Shown here in pieces: positions 34,729 to 43,391 of a DNA stretch of 64,000 nucleotides. The notes under the pieces are model-generated. The model was not told the DNA's origin, made no database searches, and saw nothing but the letters and a program-made list of their open reading frames with translations. Position 1 is the stretch's first letter; the number at the start of each line of letters is the position of its first letter. Source of the stretch: Luteimonas yindakuii (lineage in GTDB: Bacteria; Pseudomonadota; Gammaproteobacteria; Xanthomonadales; Xanthomonadaceae). Location of the stretch: assembly GCF_004803715.2 (NCBI RefSeq), contig NZ_CP039383.2:62001-126000 (forward strand), read 5' to 3'. The translations under genes were made by a program, and so were the position numbers.

Positions 34729-36009
34729 ATGCTGGCCAGCCCTGTCGAACCCGCCATCCCGGTGGATGCACCCGCCAACCTGTTCGCGCAGGTCCGCAAC
34801 CGCACGTGCGTCCTCGCGGCACCGCTCTCGGCGGAGGACGCGATGGTGCAGAGCATGGCCGATGCCAGTCCGGCCAAGTGGCACCTCGCACACACCACCT
34901 GGTTCCTCGAACGCTTCGTCCTCGCCCCGCGGCCCGGCCATGTGCCGTTCGCGCCGCAATGGGACCGCCTGCTCAACAGCTACTACCACAGCGCCGGGCC
35001 GATGCATGCGAGGCCACAGCGTGGGCACCTGTCGCGGCCGTCGCTCGACGAGGTGCTGGCGTACCGGCACGCGGTCGACGCCTGCGTGCAGGCGCGCCTC
35101 GACGCCGGTGACCTGGATGACACCGCGCGGCGCAACCTGCTGCTGGCGCTGCAGCACGAGCAGCAGCACCAGGAGCTGCTGCTGACCGACATCAAGCACG
35201 CGTTCTGGTGCAATCCGCTGCGCCCCGCCTATCGCGAGGACCTGCCGGTGCCGGCGCCCGCGGAAGCACCACCGCTGCAGTGGATCGGGGTGGAGGAAAC
35301 CCTCGCCTGGATCGGCGCACCGGCGTGGCCGGGCGCGGACGGATTCGCCTACGACAACGAGTCGCCACGCCATCGCGTGGTCGTGCCCGCGCACGCGCTG
35401 GCATCGCGGCCGGTGTCGAACGCGGAGTACCGCGCCTTCGTCGAGGATGGCGGTTATCGCCAGCCGTTGCTGTGGCTGAGCGACGGCTGGGCCACCGTGC
35501 AGGCGGAAGGGTGGACGCGACCGCTGTACTGGGACGAGGACCTCGAACACGCACACACGCTCGGTGGCCATCGGCGCCTCGATCCGGCCGCCCCGGTCTG
35601 CCATCTCGCCCATTACGAAGCCGACGCCTACGCGCGCTGGGCCGGCGCGCGCCTGCCGACCGAATCCGAATGGGAGCACGCGGCACAGGGCGTGGCGGGC
35701 GCCGGCAACTTCGCCGACGACGGCGTGCTCGAGCCGGTGGCGGCGCCGGCGGGTGCCGCCGGCGCGCCGGTGCAGCTGTTCGGCGATGTCTGGGAATGGA
35801 CCTCCAGCGCGTACGGCGCGTATCCGGGCTACCGGCCGTGGACCGGTGGCATCGGCGAATACAACGGCAAGTTCATGGTCGGGCAATGGGTGCTGCGCGG
35901 CGGCAGCTGCGCCACGGCGCGCGGGCATGCGCGGGCGAGCTATCGCAACTTCTTCCCACCGGCGGCGCGCTGGCAGTTCGCCGGCGTGCGCCTGGCACGC
36001 GACTGCTGA
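34729..36009 (+). CDS. egtB: Ergothioneine biosynthesis sulfoxide synthase EgtB
   Basis: A 426-residue EgtB of the usual length. It couples hercynine to a thiol (gamma-glutamylcysteine or cysteine) using O2 and Fe(II). The N-terminal DinB-like domain provides metal ligands in KWHLAHTTWFLE and LALQHEQQHQELLL (the HxxxHxE pattern). The C-terminal formylglycine-type fold shows PRHRVVVPAHALASRPVSNAEY, RLPTESEWEHAA and GDVWEWTSSAYGAYPGY, ending FFPPAARWQFAGVRLARD. egtD follows by 3 bp. No OvoA-type methyltransferase fusion is present, so ergothioneine rather than ovothiol is the expected product. Confidence 0.93.
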   Translation: MLASPVEPAIPVDAPANLFAQVRNRTCVLAAPLSAEDAMVQSMADASPAKWHLAHTTWFLERFVLAPRPGHVPFAPQWDRLLNSYYHSAGPMHARPQRGHLSRPSLDEVLAYRHAVDACVQARLDAGDLDDTARRNLLLALQHEQQHQELLLTDIKHAFWCNPLRPAYREDLPVPAPAEAPPLQWIGVEETLAWIGAPAWPGADGFAYDNESPRHRVVVPAHALASRPVSNAEYRAFVEDGGYRQPLLWLSDGWATVQAEGWTRPLYWDEDLEHAHTLGGHRRLDPAAPVCHLAHYEADAYARWAGARLPTESEWEHAAQGVAGAGNFADDGVLEPVAAPAGAAGAPVQLFGDVWEWTSSAYGAYPGYRPWTGGIGEYNGKFMVGQWVLRGGSCATARGHARASYRNFFPPAARWQFAGVRLARDC

Positions 36010-36012
36010 TCG

Positions 36013-36975
36013 ATGGCGCCCGAGCACGCGCTGGTCGATCTCCAGCCCACCCCGGAACGCATCCTCGCCGAGGTGGTCGAGGGTCTCTCGCACTCGCCGC
36101 GCTGGCTGCCGTCGAAGTACTTCTACGATGCCGAGGGCTCGCGCCTGTTCGAGGCCATCACCCGGCAGCCGGAGTACACGCTCACGCGCACCGAGCTGAC
36201 GCTGCTGGAGGCGGTGCTGCCGCAGATCGCCAGCGCGGTCGGGCCGGGCCTGCAGGTGGTCGAATACGGCAGTGGCAGCGGCCGCAAGACCGGACTGCTG
36301 CTGGCCGGGCTGGACGACGTGGTGGCCTACGCACCGGTGGAGATCTCGCGCAGCGCGCTGGAAGCCAGCGTGGCACGCCTGCGCGCGCAGTTCCCCGCGG
36401 TCGAGATGCTGCCGGTACTGGCCGACTTCACCCGTGCGGTCGAGCTGCCGGCGCCGCGCCGTCCGGCACGCGACGTGCTGGTGTTCTTCCCCGGGTCGAC
36501 GCTGGGCAACTTCACCCATGCGCAGGCGGTGGGGCTGTTGGCCATCATGCGCGCGCTGCTCGGCCCGCAGGGACATGCGCTGGTCGGCTTCGACCTCGAC
36601 AAGGATCCGCGCGTGCTCGAGGCCGCCTACAACGATGCCGCCGGAGTGACCGCGGCGTTCACCCTGAACCTGCTGCGCCGGCTCAACCGCGAGATCGGCA
36701 GCGATTTCGACCTCGACGGCTTCGCCCATCGCGCGGTCTATGCCGGTGAGCGCATGCGCATCGAGACCTCGCTGGTCAGCCTGCGCGCGCAGACGGTGCG
36801 TGTCGGCGGACACCGGTTCGCTTTCACGGCCGGCGAGGCGATCGCGGTGGAGATCAGCCAGAAGTACACCCGCGGCAGCGTCGCCGGGCTGGCCGCGGAA
36901 GCCGGGCTGCGGCTGGCTGGCTGGTGGACCGATGCCGACCACGGCTTCGCCCTCGGACTGCTGGCTCCGGACTGA
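36013..36975 (+). CDS. egtD: L-histidine N(alpha)-methyltransferase EgtD
   Basis: A 320-residue SAM-dependent enzyme that trimethylates histidine to hercynine. The DUF2260-type signature is clear: LPSKYFYDAEGSRLFEAITRQPEYTLTR (split at about residues 35-60), the SAM site VVEYGSGSGRKTGLLL, the motif VFFPGSTLGNF, the substrate loop DLDKDP and the C-terminal QKYTRGSVAGLAAEAG. It starts 3 bp after egtB, so the two form an operon. egtA, egtC and egtE are not next to them, as is usual in proteobacteria. Confidence 0.94.
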   Translation: MAPEHALVDLQPTPERILAEVVEGLSHSPRWLPSKYFYDAEGSRLFEAITRQPEYTLTRTELTLLEAVLPQIASAVGPGLQVVEYGSGSGRKTGLLLAGLDDVVAYAPVEISRSALEASVARLRAQFPAVEMLPVLADFTRAVELPAPRRPARDVLVFFPGSTLGNFTHAQAVGLLAIMRALLGPQGHALVGFDLDKDPRVLEAAYNDAAGVTAAFTLNLLRRLNREIGSDFDLDGFAHRAVYAGERMRIETSLVSLRAQTVRVGGHRFAFTAGEAIAVEISQKYTRGSVAGLAAEAGLRLAGWWTDADHGFALGLLAPD

Positions 36976-37051
36976 CGGCGCTGGCGCGCTGCATGCTGCC
37001 GATACACGGGGTGCTGGATATGCTGCCGCGCCCGGTCCCACGGTGCCACCC

Positions 37052-38278
37052 ATGTTCCGAGCCGCTGTCCTCGCCTGCCTGTGTGCATTGCCTGCGCTGC
37101 AGGCGTCCGCGCAGGCGCCCGCATCCACCGCGTCGGCTGCCGATCCCGCGTTCGCGCGCTGCCTGTCCACGCTCAGGCAGGACGCCGCCGGCAAGGGCGT
37201 CGGCGCCGCCAGCTTCGACCGCTTCACCGCCGGCCTGGTGCCCGACCGCAGCGTGCTCGCGCTGCTCGACGCGCAGCCGGAGTTCACCACGCCGATCTGG
37301 GACTACCTGGCAGGCCTGGTCGACGACGAGCGCGTCGCCGATGGCCGCGCGCGGCTGGCCGAACACGCGGAGCTGCTGGCGCGCATCGAGGCGCGCTACG
37401 GCGTCGATCCCGCCACCGTGGTCGCGGTGTGGGGCGTGGAAAGCGACTACGGCCGCATCTTCGGCAAGCGCCCGCTGCTGGTGTCGCTGGCGACGCTGTC
37501 GTGCGAGGGCCGCCGGCAGCCGTTCTTCCGCGGCGAGTTCATCACCACGCTGCGCCTGCTGCAGGCCGGCGACATCCAGGCCGAAGGGCTGACCGGCTCG
37601 TGGGCCGGCGCGTTCGGCCACACCCAGTTCATGCCCAGCACCTACGAACGCATCGCGGTCGATTTCGATGGCGACGGCCGCCGCGACCTGGTCGGCAACA
37701 TCCCCGACGCGCTCGCCTCCACCGCCAATTACCTGAAGCAGTCCGGCTGGCGCAGCGGCCAGCCGTGGGGCTTCGAGGTGCGCGTGCCGGAGGGCTTCGA
37801 TGCATCGCTGGCCGGGCGCACCAGCCGCCGTCCGCTGTCCGAGTGGGCCGCCCGCGGCGTGCGCCGGTTCGACGGTTCGCCGCTGGTGGCGAACGGCATC
37901 GCCGCGGATACGCGTTCGGCCCTGCTGCTGCCGGCCGGACCACGCGGCCCGGCATTCGTGGTGCTCCGCAACTACGACGCGATCTACTCCTACAACGCCG
38001 CCGAGAGCTACGCGCTGGCGATCGCGTTCCTGGCCGAGCGCCTGCGCGGCGGCAACGTGCCGCGGGCCGCGTGGCCCACCGACGACCCCGGCCTGTCGCG
38101 CGCGTTGCGGCGCGAACTGCAGACGCTGCTGCTGGCGCGCGGGCACGACATCGGCGAGGTCGACGGCATGATCGGCAGCAATACCCGCCGCGCGATCCAG
38201 GCCGAGCAGCAGCGCCTCGACCTGCAGCCCGCCGACGGCCGCGCCGGCGTGCGCATCCTCGAGGCGTTGCGCCGGTGA
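37052..38278 (+). CDS. MltB-like lytic murein transglycosylase
   Basis: A 408-residue periplasmic enzyme (signal peptide FRAAVLACLCALPALQASAQ) that cleaves peptidoglycan glycan strands. The catalytic Glu is in VVAVWGVESDYGR. GSWAGAFGHTQFMPSTY and FDGDGRRDLVGNIPDALAST are the MltB motifs, and a C-terminal peptidoglycan-binding domain (LQTLLLARGHDIGEVDGMIG) follows. No lipobox Cys is seen, so it is probably the soluble type. The end overlaps the mutarotase start by 4 bp (GTGA). Confidence 0.93.
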   Translation: MFRAAVLACLCALPALQASAQAPASTASAADPAFARCLSTLRQDAAGKGVGAASFDRFTAGLVPDRSVLALLDAQPEFTTPIWDYLAGLVDDERVADGRARLAEHAELLARIEARYGVDPATVVAVWGVESDYGRIFGKRPLLVSLATLSCEGRRQPFFRGEFITTLRLLQAGDIQAEGLTGSWAGAFGHTQFMPSTYERIAVDFDGDGRRDLVGNIPDALASTANYLKQSGWRSGQPWGFEVRVPEGFDASLAGRTSRRPLSEWAARGVRRFDGSPLVANGIAADTRSALLLPAGPRGPAFVVLRNYDAIYSYNAAESYALAIAFLAERLRGGNVPRAAWPTDDPGLSRALRRELQTLLLARGHDIGEVDGMIGSNTRRAIQAEQQRLDLQPADGRAGVRILEALRR

Positions 38279-39171
38279 GTGCGGTGCCGGCCACCGGCGA
38301 TGCCGTCACCGCGGTGCGCGAAGGCGTGCACGCCGGCACCGCCTGCTGGATCGTGGACACCGCGCATGCGCATGCGGCGATCGCCATGCACGGGGGCCAG
38401 CTGCTGGCATGGCGCCCCGCCGATGCCGCGCACGACGTGCTGTGGCTGTCGCCACTGGCGAAGCGGCCGCCTGCACCGCTGCGTGGCGGCGTGCCGCTGT
38501 GCTGGCCGTGGTTCGGCAGTGGCGAGGGCGATCTTCCCGCGCACGGGCTGGCGCGCACGCGTGCCTGGGCGCTCGACGACTGGCGGCTGGACGACGACGG
38601 CAGCGTGGCGTTGATCCTGCGGCCCGAGACCCAGCCGGTGCCGGGGCTGGAGGTGATCGAACACCTGCGCATCGGCGGTGTGCTCGAGCAGACCCTGGAA
38701 ACCCGCAACACCGGCGACGTACCGCTGGCCATCACCCAGGCGCTGCACAGCTACTTCCACGTCGGCGACGTCGCGCAGGTGGAGGTCGACGGGCTCGATG
38801 GCCACGACTACCTGGACAAGTACGAAGGCTATGCCGCCGCCCGCCACCAGCGCGGCGCCTGGCGGCTGGACGATCCCCGCGACCCCGGCCGCAGCGACCG
38901 CGTCTATCTGGGAACCGGCGGACGCTACCTGTTGCGCGACCCGGTGCTCGCACGCTCGCTGGCGATCACCTCCGCAGGCAGCCATTCGCTGGTGGTGTGG
39001 AATCCGGGCGCCACTGGTGGTCGCGCGATGGACGACGTCGGCGACGGCTGGCGTCACTACCTGTGCCTGGAAGTGGCCAACGCCGTCACCGACCGCGTGC
39101 AGCTCGCACCCGGCACCACCCACCGCCTGTCGCAGCGGGTGGAAGTGCAGGAAAGCCACGCCACCGGATAG
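38275..39171 (+). CDS. D-hexose-6-phosphate mutarotase (YeaD-like)
   Basis: A 298-residue aldose 1-epimerase-fold protein. MHGGQLLAWRP, RGGVPLCWPWFG, LTLE-type ALHSYFHVGDV (catalytic His), GHDYLDKY and VVWNPGATGGRAMDDVG (catalytic Glu region) are typical of YeaD. It interconverts anomers of hexose 6-phosphates in the cytoplasm. The start is GTG 38275, overlapping the transglycosylase stop. Pairing with a murein hydrolase may be chance but suggests cotranscription. Confidence 0.9.
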   Translation: MSAVPATGDAVTAVREGVHAGTACWIVDTAHAHAAIAMHGGQLLAWRPADAAHDVLWLSPLAKRPPAPLRGGVPLCWPWFGSGEGDLPAHGLARTRAWALDDWRLDDDGSVALILRPETQPVPGLEVIEHLRIGGVLEQTLETRNTGDVPLAITQALHSYFHVGDVAQVEVDGLDGHDYLDKYEGYAAARHQRGAWRLDDPRDPGRSDRVYLGTGGRYLLRDPVLARSLAITSAGSHSLVVWNPGATGGRAMDDVGDGWRHYLCLEVANAVTDRVQLAPGTTHRLSQRVEVQESHATG

Positions 39172-39224
39172 CGCAAGCGCATCCTGATGGGAACCGGCCA
39201 CGGCGGGTCAGGCATGGAGGTCCG

Positions 39225-39253
39225 AAAAGAAAATGCCACCCCGGAGGGTGGCA
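39225..39253 (-). terminator. Rho-independent terminator
   Basis: On the minus strand, TGCCACCC-TCCG-GGGTGGCA is followed by TTTTCTTTT. It is the clearest intrinsic terminator in the window, 38 bp downstream of the small lipoprotein stop. Confidence 0.85.
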
Positions 39254-39291
39254 AGTCGTCGACCTTGGAGAGAGAGAGATGACGTCGTGCG

Positions 39292-39621
39292 TCAGCGGGT
39301 CGGCGGCTGTTCCGGGTCCTCGGGCGGGACCTGTGCATCAGTGGGATCGAGTGGTGGCGGATCCGTGACCGGATTGCCGGTCGGCGGAAGGTCCGCGGTC
39401 TGGCTGGGCGGCGTGGTGCCGTCGATGGGGTCCTGGGTGATCGGTGTTTCCACCGGCTCGGATCCGTACGGGCCGGCGCTGGTGTCGGCGGATGCGCTGG
39501 GCTCGGTTGCTGCGGCATTGGTCGCCGGTGGCACCACGTCGTTGTTGTTGGTGTTGGACGGGCTGCAGGCCGCCAGCCCGAATGCGAGCGCGGGCAGAAG
39601 TGCGATTGTCGGATGGCGCAT
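39292..39621 (-). CDS. Small Pro/Thr-rich lipoprotein
   Basis: A 109-residue lipoprotein: signal with LPALAFGLAACSPS (lipobox AAC) followed by an unstructured Asn/Pro/Thr/Asp-rich tail (SNTNNNDVVPPA ... PPEDPEQPPTR). Nothing in the tail is a known domain. It is anchored in the envelope and probably acts as a tether or coat. A strong terminator follows it. An upstream gap of 89 bp separates it from the I78-like gene. Confidence 0.75.
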   Translation of the reverse strand: MRHPTIALLPALAFGLAACSPSNTNNNDVVPPATNAAATEPSASADTSAGPYGSEPVETPITQDPIDGTTPPSQTADLPPTGNPVTDPPPLDPTDAQVPPEDPEQPPTR

Positions 39622-39710
39622 GCGTGGACCCTCGCGATCGGAAGTCGCAGCCTCACCCACCACGCGTGTTGCGGGCGTCATGGAAACGCTAACGAAACGC
39701 GAAGGCGGCC

Positions 39711-40028
39711 TTATCCGCAGTCGATCGCGGTAACCACATCGCCTTCGTCCACGCGGATGTTGAGCCGGCCCTCGAGATACTCGAGCGTGACCATCTGGTC
39801 CGGCCTGAGGGTGCGTGCGGTGGCCGCGCCGGCCGCGGCACGCGCGCGTTCCACCAGCTCGGACGTCGCGGCCTGGCCGACGAAGGCCTGTGCCCGGCTC
39901 GCATCGCAGCGCTCGGTGACGACGGGCGTGGCCACGGTGTCTGCAACGACCGCATCGCGCGGGCCGGCACAGGCGGTCAGTGCCAGCAGGGCGGTGGTGC
40001 AGGCCACGGACGGAAGCGAACGGGTCAT
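39711..40028 (-). CDS. I78 family peptidase inhibitor-like lipoprotein
   Basis: A 105-residue lipoprotein (lipobox ALTACAG). The domain CDASRAQAFVGQAATSELVERAR, TARTLRPDQMVTLEYLEGRLNI and VDEGDVVTAIDCG matches the I78/serine-peptidase-inhibitor-like family (PF11720). The two Cys may form a disulfide. It probably protects envelope components from exogenous proteases. It reads toward the small lipoprotein gene in the same direction. Confidence 0.88.
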   Translation of the reverse strand: MTRSLPSVACTTALLALTACAGPRDAVVADTVATPVVTERCDASRAQAFVGQAATSELVERARAAAGAATARTLRPDQMVTLEYLEGRLNIRVDEGDVVTAIDCG

Positions 40029-40136
40029 GGGCGAGTTCTCCTGGGCGGGTGCACAGGCTGCAGGCCACGGCGTTGCGGGCAGGTCAAGGCGATGCGTTGG
40101 CGTCGCGTTGACGCAGGGCTGCAGAAGCTGCCGTGC

Positions 40137-41291
40137 ATGAGTCCATCTTCCGCTGCGGCCGCACCGCCGACCGCCGATCCCGTGCGCGACGCCCGCCAGG
40201 CGGGCCTGCTGTACGTCAGCGACACCGAGCCCGGCATCAGCCGTCGGCGCACCGGCACGGGCTTTTCCTACCGCCTGCCCGATGGCAGCGTGCTGCGCGA
40301 CCGCGACGAACTGGCGCGCATCCGCGCGCTCGCGATCCCGCCGGCCTATACAGAGGTCTGGATCTGCAGCCATCCGCGCGGCCACCTGCAGGCGACCGGT
40401 CGCGACGCGCGCCGGCGCAAGCAGTACCGCTACCACCCGCAGTGGGCGGAGGCGCGCGGGCTCGGCAAATTCGACCGCGTGATCGCCTTCGGCCGCGCAC
40501 TGCCACGGCTGCGCCGGCGGCTGCGGCGCGACCTGCGCCAGCCCGGCTTCCCGCGCGACAAGGTGCTGGCGGTGGTCGTGTCGCTGATGGCGGAAACGCT
40601 GGTGCGGGTCGGCAACGCCTGTTACGCCAGCAGCAACCGCTCGTACGGGCTGACCACGCTGCGCAACCGGCATATCGATTTCCTGCGCGGCGGCCGCGCG
40701 CGCCTGCGCTTCCGCGGCAAGGGCGGGCTCGATCACGACCTCGAGATCGACGACGCCCAGCTGGTGAAGCTGGTGCGCGCCTGCCAGGAACTGCCCGGGC
40801 AGGCGCTGTTCCAGTACCACGACGACGCCGGCACGCTGCAGCCGGTTGATTCCAGCGACGTCAACGCCTATCTGCGCGAAGCCACCGGCGAGCAGTTCAC
40901 CGCCAAGGACTTCCGCACCTGGGGCGCCACGCTGGAAGCCTTCCGCATCCTCGCCACCACCCCGTTGCCGCCGCCGTCGCGCACCGGTGCGCCCAGCGAA
41001 CGTGCGCTGGCGCAGGCGAAGAACGCGGTGGTCGCCGAGGTGGCATCGGTGCTGTGCAACACGCCCTCGGTATGTCGCAAGGCCTATATCGACCCGCGCG
41101 TGTTCGCCGGCTGGGAGGACGGCAGCCTGGCCCGCGCCGCGGCCACCGCACGCGGGGCGCGCCAGTGGGAACAGGCGGCGCTGAAGTTCCTTGCCGGCTG
41201 CGATCGGGCACGTGCCGCCGCGGCCAGGCGGGCGCCGAGGGCGCCGGCAGCGGCGCGTCGCGCACGACGCACGACAACAGCGCGCAATTGA
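40137..41291 (+). CDS. DNA topoisomerase IB
   Basis: A 384-residue poxvirus-type topoisomerase IB that relaxes supercoils through a 3'-phosphotyrosine link. It has the DNA-binding N-domain (RRTGTGFSYRLPDGS, PPAYTEVWICSHPRGHLQATGRD), the catalytic Arg in LVRVGNACYASSNRSYGLTTLRNRH, FRGKGGLDH with the catalytic Lys, TAKDFRTWGAT (Arg) and the Tyr in SVCRKAYIDPRV. The usual His after the Tyr is Asp here. The C-terminal 25 residues are Arg/Ala-rich. The start at 40137 follows a divergent gap of 108 bp. Confidence 0.95.
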   Translation: MSPSSAAAAPPTADPVRDARQAGLLYVSDTEPGISRRRTGTGFSYRLPDGSVLRDRDELARIRALAIPPAYTEVWICSHPRGHLQATGRDARRRKQYRYHPQWAEARGLGKFDRVIAFGRALPRLRRRLRRDLRQPGFPRDKVLAVVVSLMAETLVRVGNACYASSNRSYGLTTLRNRHIDFLRGGRARLRFRGKGGLDHDLEIDDAQLVKLVRACQELPGQALFQYHDDAGTLQPVDSSDVNAYLREATGEQFTAKDFRTWGATLEAFRILATTPLPPPSRTGAPSERALAQAKNAVVAEVASVLCNTPSVCRKAYIDPRVFAGWEDGSLARAAATARGARQWEQAALKFLAGCDRARAAAARRAPRAPAAARRARRTTTARN

Positions 41292-41355
41292 CTTCCGGCA
41301 CCTGAAACCGCTGCGAGCGTCGCGCATCCTGCGGCCCTGCTTACGGAGTGCCGCC

Positions 41356-42834
41356 ATGCGTCATGCCCGCCGCGTTGTGCCGTTGCTGTTGCTGGTCGCC
41401 CTGCTCGGCGGGTGTGGCCGCGACGACGCCGCGGCTGCGGACGCACCGCTGCCGCCGGAACTTGCCTGCCAGGCCGGCGCCTGGCGGCTGCCCGATGGCC
41501 AGGCCATGGCGCTGACGCCGGCAACCGGCGGCATGCGCTACCGGACGATGGATGGCCGCAGCGGCCTGTTCGCGGTCGCCGACCGTGGGCCGGACGGGAC
41601 CTATCGCGCGCGCACCGGCTGGCGCGCGCAGGGCGGGTTCGACGCGCGCGCGGTGTTCGACGACTGCGCCGCGGGGCGGCTGGATTTCCGTCATGCGCAG
41701 GGTCCGGATGGCGAAGCGCGGCGCCTTGCGCTCGACATCCGCGAGACGCGGTTCGCCAGCGGCGACCTCGACCTGCAGGGCCGTCTGCTGATGCCGGCCG
41801 GTGCCCGCGCGCCGCTCCCGCTGGCGGTGCTGGTGCACGGTTCCGAACCCTATTCCGCGATCGTGCACCAGCCACTGCAGTACCTGCTGCCGGCCCAGGG
41901 CATCGCGGTGTTCGTCTATGACAAACGCGGCACCGGTGGATCCACCGGGCGTTACAGCCAGGATTTCCATGCGCTGGCCGGCGACGCGGTGGCGGCGCTG
42001 GCGGAGGCCCGGCGTCTGGCCCCGGGTGCGTTCGCGCATGCGGGGTTCGTCGGTGGCAGCCAGGGCGGCTGGATCGGGCCATTGGCGGCCTCGCGCAGCG
42101 ATGCCGACTACGTCGTGGCGCTCTATGGCCTCGCCGATGGCGCGTTGGCCGAGGACCGCGAGCAGGTGCTCGACGGCCTGCGCGCGCGCGGCCATGGCGA
42201 CGACGTGCTGGCGCAGGCGCGCGAGGTGACCGACGCCACGGGCCAGTTGATGGCGTCCGGCTTCACCCGGGGGTTCGATGCGTTGCGCGACGTACGCCGC
42301 CGCTACGGCGACGTGCCCTGGTTCGCCGAACTCGAAGGCGAGTTCACCGGCGAGCTGGTGCGCATCCCCGGCTGGCTTCCGCACTGGCTGGTGCGGCGGA
42401 TCGCCATGCGCCGCGACGTCGCCACCTCGTGGGACTACGAGCCGCTGCCGGTGCTCGAAGCCCTGCGCATCCCGCAACTGTGGGTGATCGCCGCGCAGGA
42501 CGAGGAAGCGCCCAACGCCGAAACGCTGCGGCGCATCGCCCACCTGCAGCGCCGTGGGCAACCGGTCGATCTCGCCCTGTTTCCGCGCACCGACCACGGC
42601 ATCCTCGAGTTCGAGGAGGTCGACGGCGAGCGCACGCCGCTGCGCCACCCGCCCGGCTACTTCCCGTTGCTGGCGGAATGGATCGCCGGCACGGCGGTGG
42701 ACGCGTCCGCCGACCACGGCACCGCGACGATCACTCCGCGCAGCGGCGCCACGCAGGTCGATCAGGCGCGCAACGGCCTACAGCCAGCGCCGCACCCGCG
42801 CCCGGTAGGCGAGATAGGCATCGCCGAACAGTGA
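41356..42834 (+). CDS. Alpha/beta-hydrolase lipoprotein
   Basis: A 492-residue lipoprotein (lipobox LLGGCG). After an N-terminal domain of about 140 residues comes an alpha/beta-hydrolase: PLAVLVHGSEPYSAI, FVYDKRGTGGSTGRY, the nucleophile GFVGGSQGGWIGPLAA and a late FPRTDHGILEF with the catalytic His. It is probably an acyl-peptidase or esterase of the envelope. The last 19 codons overlap the convergent methyltransferase gene by 57 bp. The substrate cannot be told. Confidence 0.88.
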   Translation: MRHARRVVPLLLLVALLGGCGRDDAAAADAPLPPELACQAGAWRLPDGQAMALTPATGGMRYRTMDGRSGLFAVADRGPDGTYRARTGWRAQGGFDARAVFDDCAAGRLDFRHAQGPDGEARRLALDIRETRFASGDLDLQGRLLMPAGARAPLPLAVLVHGSEPYSAIVHQPLQYLLPAQGIAVFVYDKRGTGGSTGRYSQDFHALAGDAVAALAEARRLAPGAFAHAGFVGGSQGGWIGPLAASRSDADYVVALYGLADGALAEDREQVLDGLRARGHGDDVLAQAREVTDATGQLMASGFTRGFDALRDVRRRYGDVPWFAELEGEFTGELVRIPGWLPHWLVRRIAMRRDVATSWDYEPLPVLEALRIPQLWVIAAQDEEAPNAETLRRIAHLQRRGQPVDLALFPRTDHGILEFEEVDGERTPLRHPPGYFPLLAEWIAGTAVDASADHGTATITPRSGATQVDQARNGLQPAPHPRPVGEIGIAEQ

Positions 42835-43314
42835 CTGCATGCGCGCTTCCTCGAACGGGATCATCACCCGCTGGAGTTGCAGCAGCGGCAGGGCCAGCAG
42901 CGGCAACGCCCAGGGCATGCGCAGCTGCAGTGCCAGGCCCACGTAGGCCGCGACCAGGCTCACGTACATCGGATTGCGGCTGAAGCGATAGGGGCCATGC
43001 ACCACCAGCCGCGAGGCCGCGCCCGAGGGCAGGATGGTGGTGCGCTCGCGGGCGAACAGGCCGAGGCTCGCCAGCGACAGCAGCAATGCGGCCATCGCCA
43101 GCAGGCCGCCGGCGGTCTGCAGCGTGGCCACCCACGGCCCGGTGTAGACCGGCAAAGCGAGCACCCGCTGCAGCAGTGCGCCCGCAAGCAGGCAACCCGC
43201 GAATGTCAGAGGTGCCGGAAACGCCGCCAGCCATGGCGCGTGGGCGCCATCCCGGTCGGCCCGGGTGGCGCCCGCATGCAGCCCGGGCACGGCCCGGGCA
43301 TCTCCATCGCTCAT
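42778..43314 (-). CDS. Isoprenylcysteine carboxyl methyltransferase-like membrane protein
   Basis: A 178-residue ICMT-family protein with four to five hydrophobic segments (APLTFAGCLLAGALLQRVL, LLAMAALLLSLASLGLFA, LVAAYVGLALQL, ALPLLALPLLQL). The conserved VHGPYRFSRNPMYVSLV motif and a C-terminal SAM-related block (PFEEARMQSLFGDAYLAYRARVRRWL) identify it. The start is ATG 43314. It is likely an inner-membrane methyltransferase of unknown substrate. It converges on the hydrolase gene with a 57-bp overlap. Confidence 0.85.
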   Translation of the reverse strand: MSDGDARAVPGLHAGATRADRDGAHAPWLAAFPAPLTFAGCLLAGALLQRVLALPVYTGPWVATLQTAGGLLAMAALLLSLASLGLFARERTTILPSGAASRLVVHGPYRFSRNPMYVSLVAAYVGLALQLRMPWALPLLALPLLQLQRVMIPFEEARMQSLFGDAYLAYRARVRRWL

Positions 43315-43351
43315 CGTGTCCGTCCCCTGCGCGTTGCGCGTCGTCCTGACG

Positions 43352-43384
43352 CCCGGCGCGCCCGCTCCCCGCGGGCGTGCCGGG
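43352..43384 (-). terminator. GC-rich hairpin at the end of the oxidoreductase gene
   Basis: A 14-bp stem (CCCGGCGCGCCCGC / GCGGGCGTGCCGGG, one G-U pair) with a 5-base loop, starting 7 bp after the stop codon of the oxidoreductase gene on the minus strand. There is no T-tract. Confidence 0.6.
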
Positions 43385-43391
43385 TGGCGGC

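Noticed and set aside
37052-38278. Lipoprotein MltB proper
   Set aside because: No lipobox Cys in the signal region, so the soluble type is more likely.
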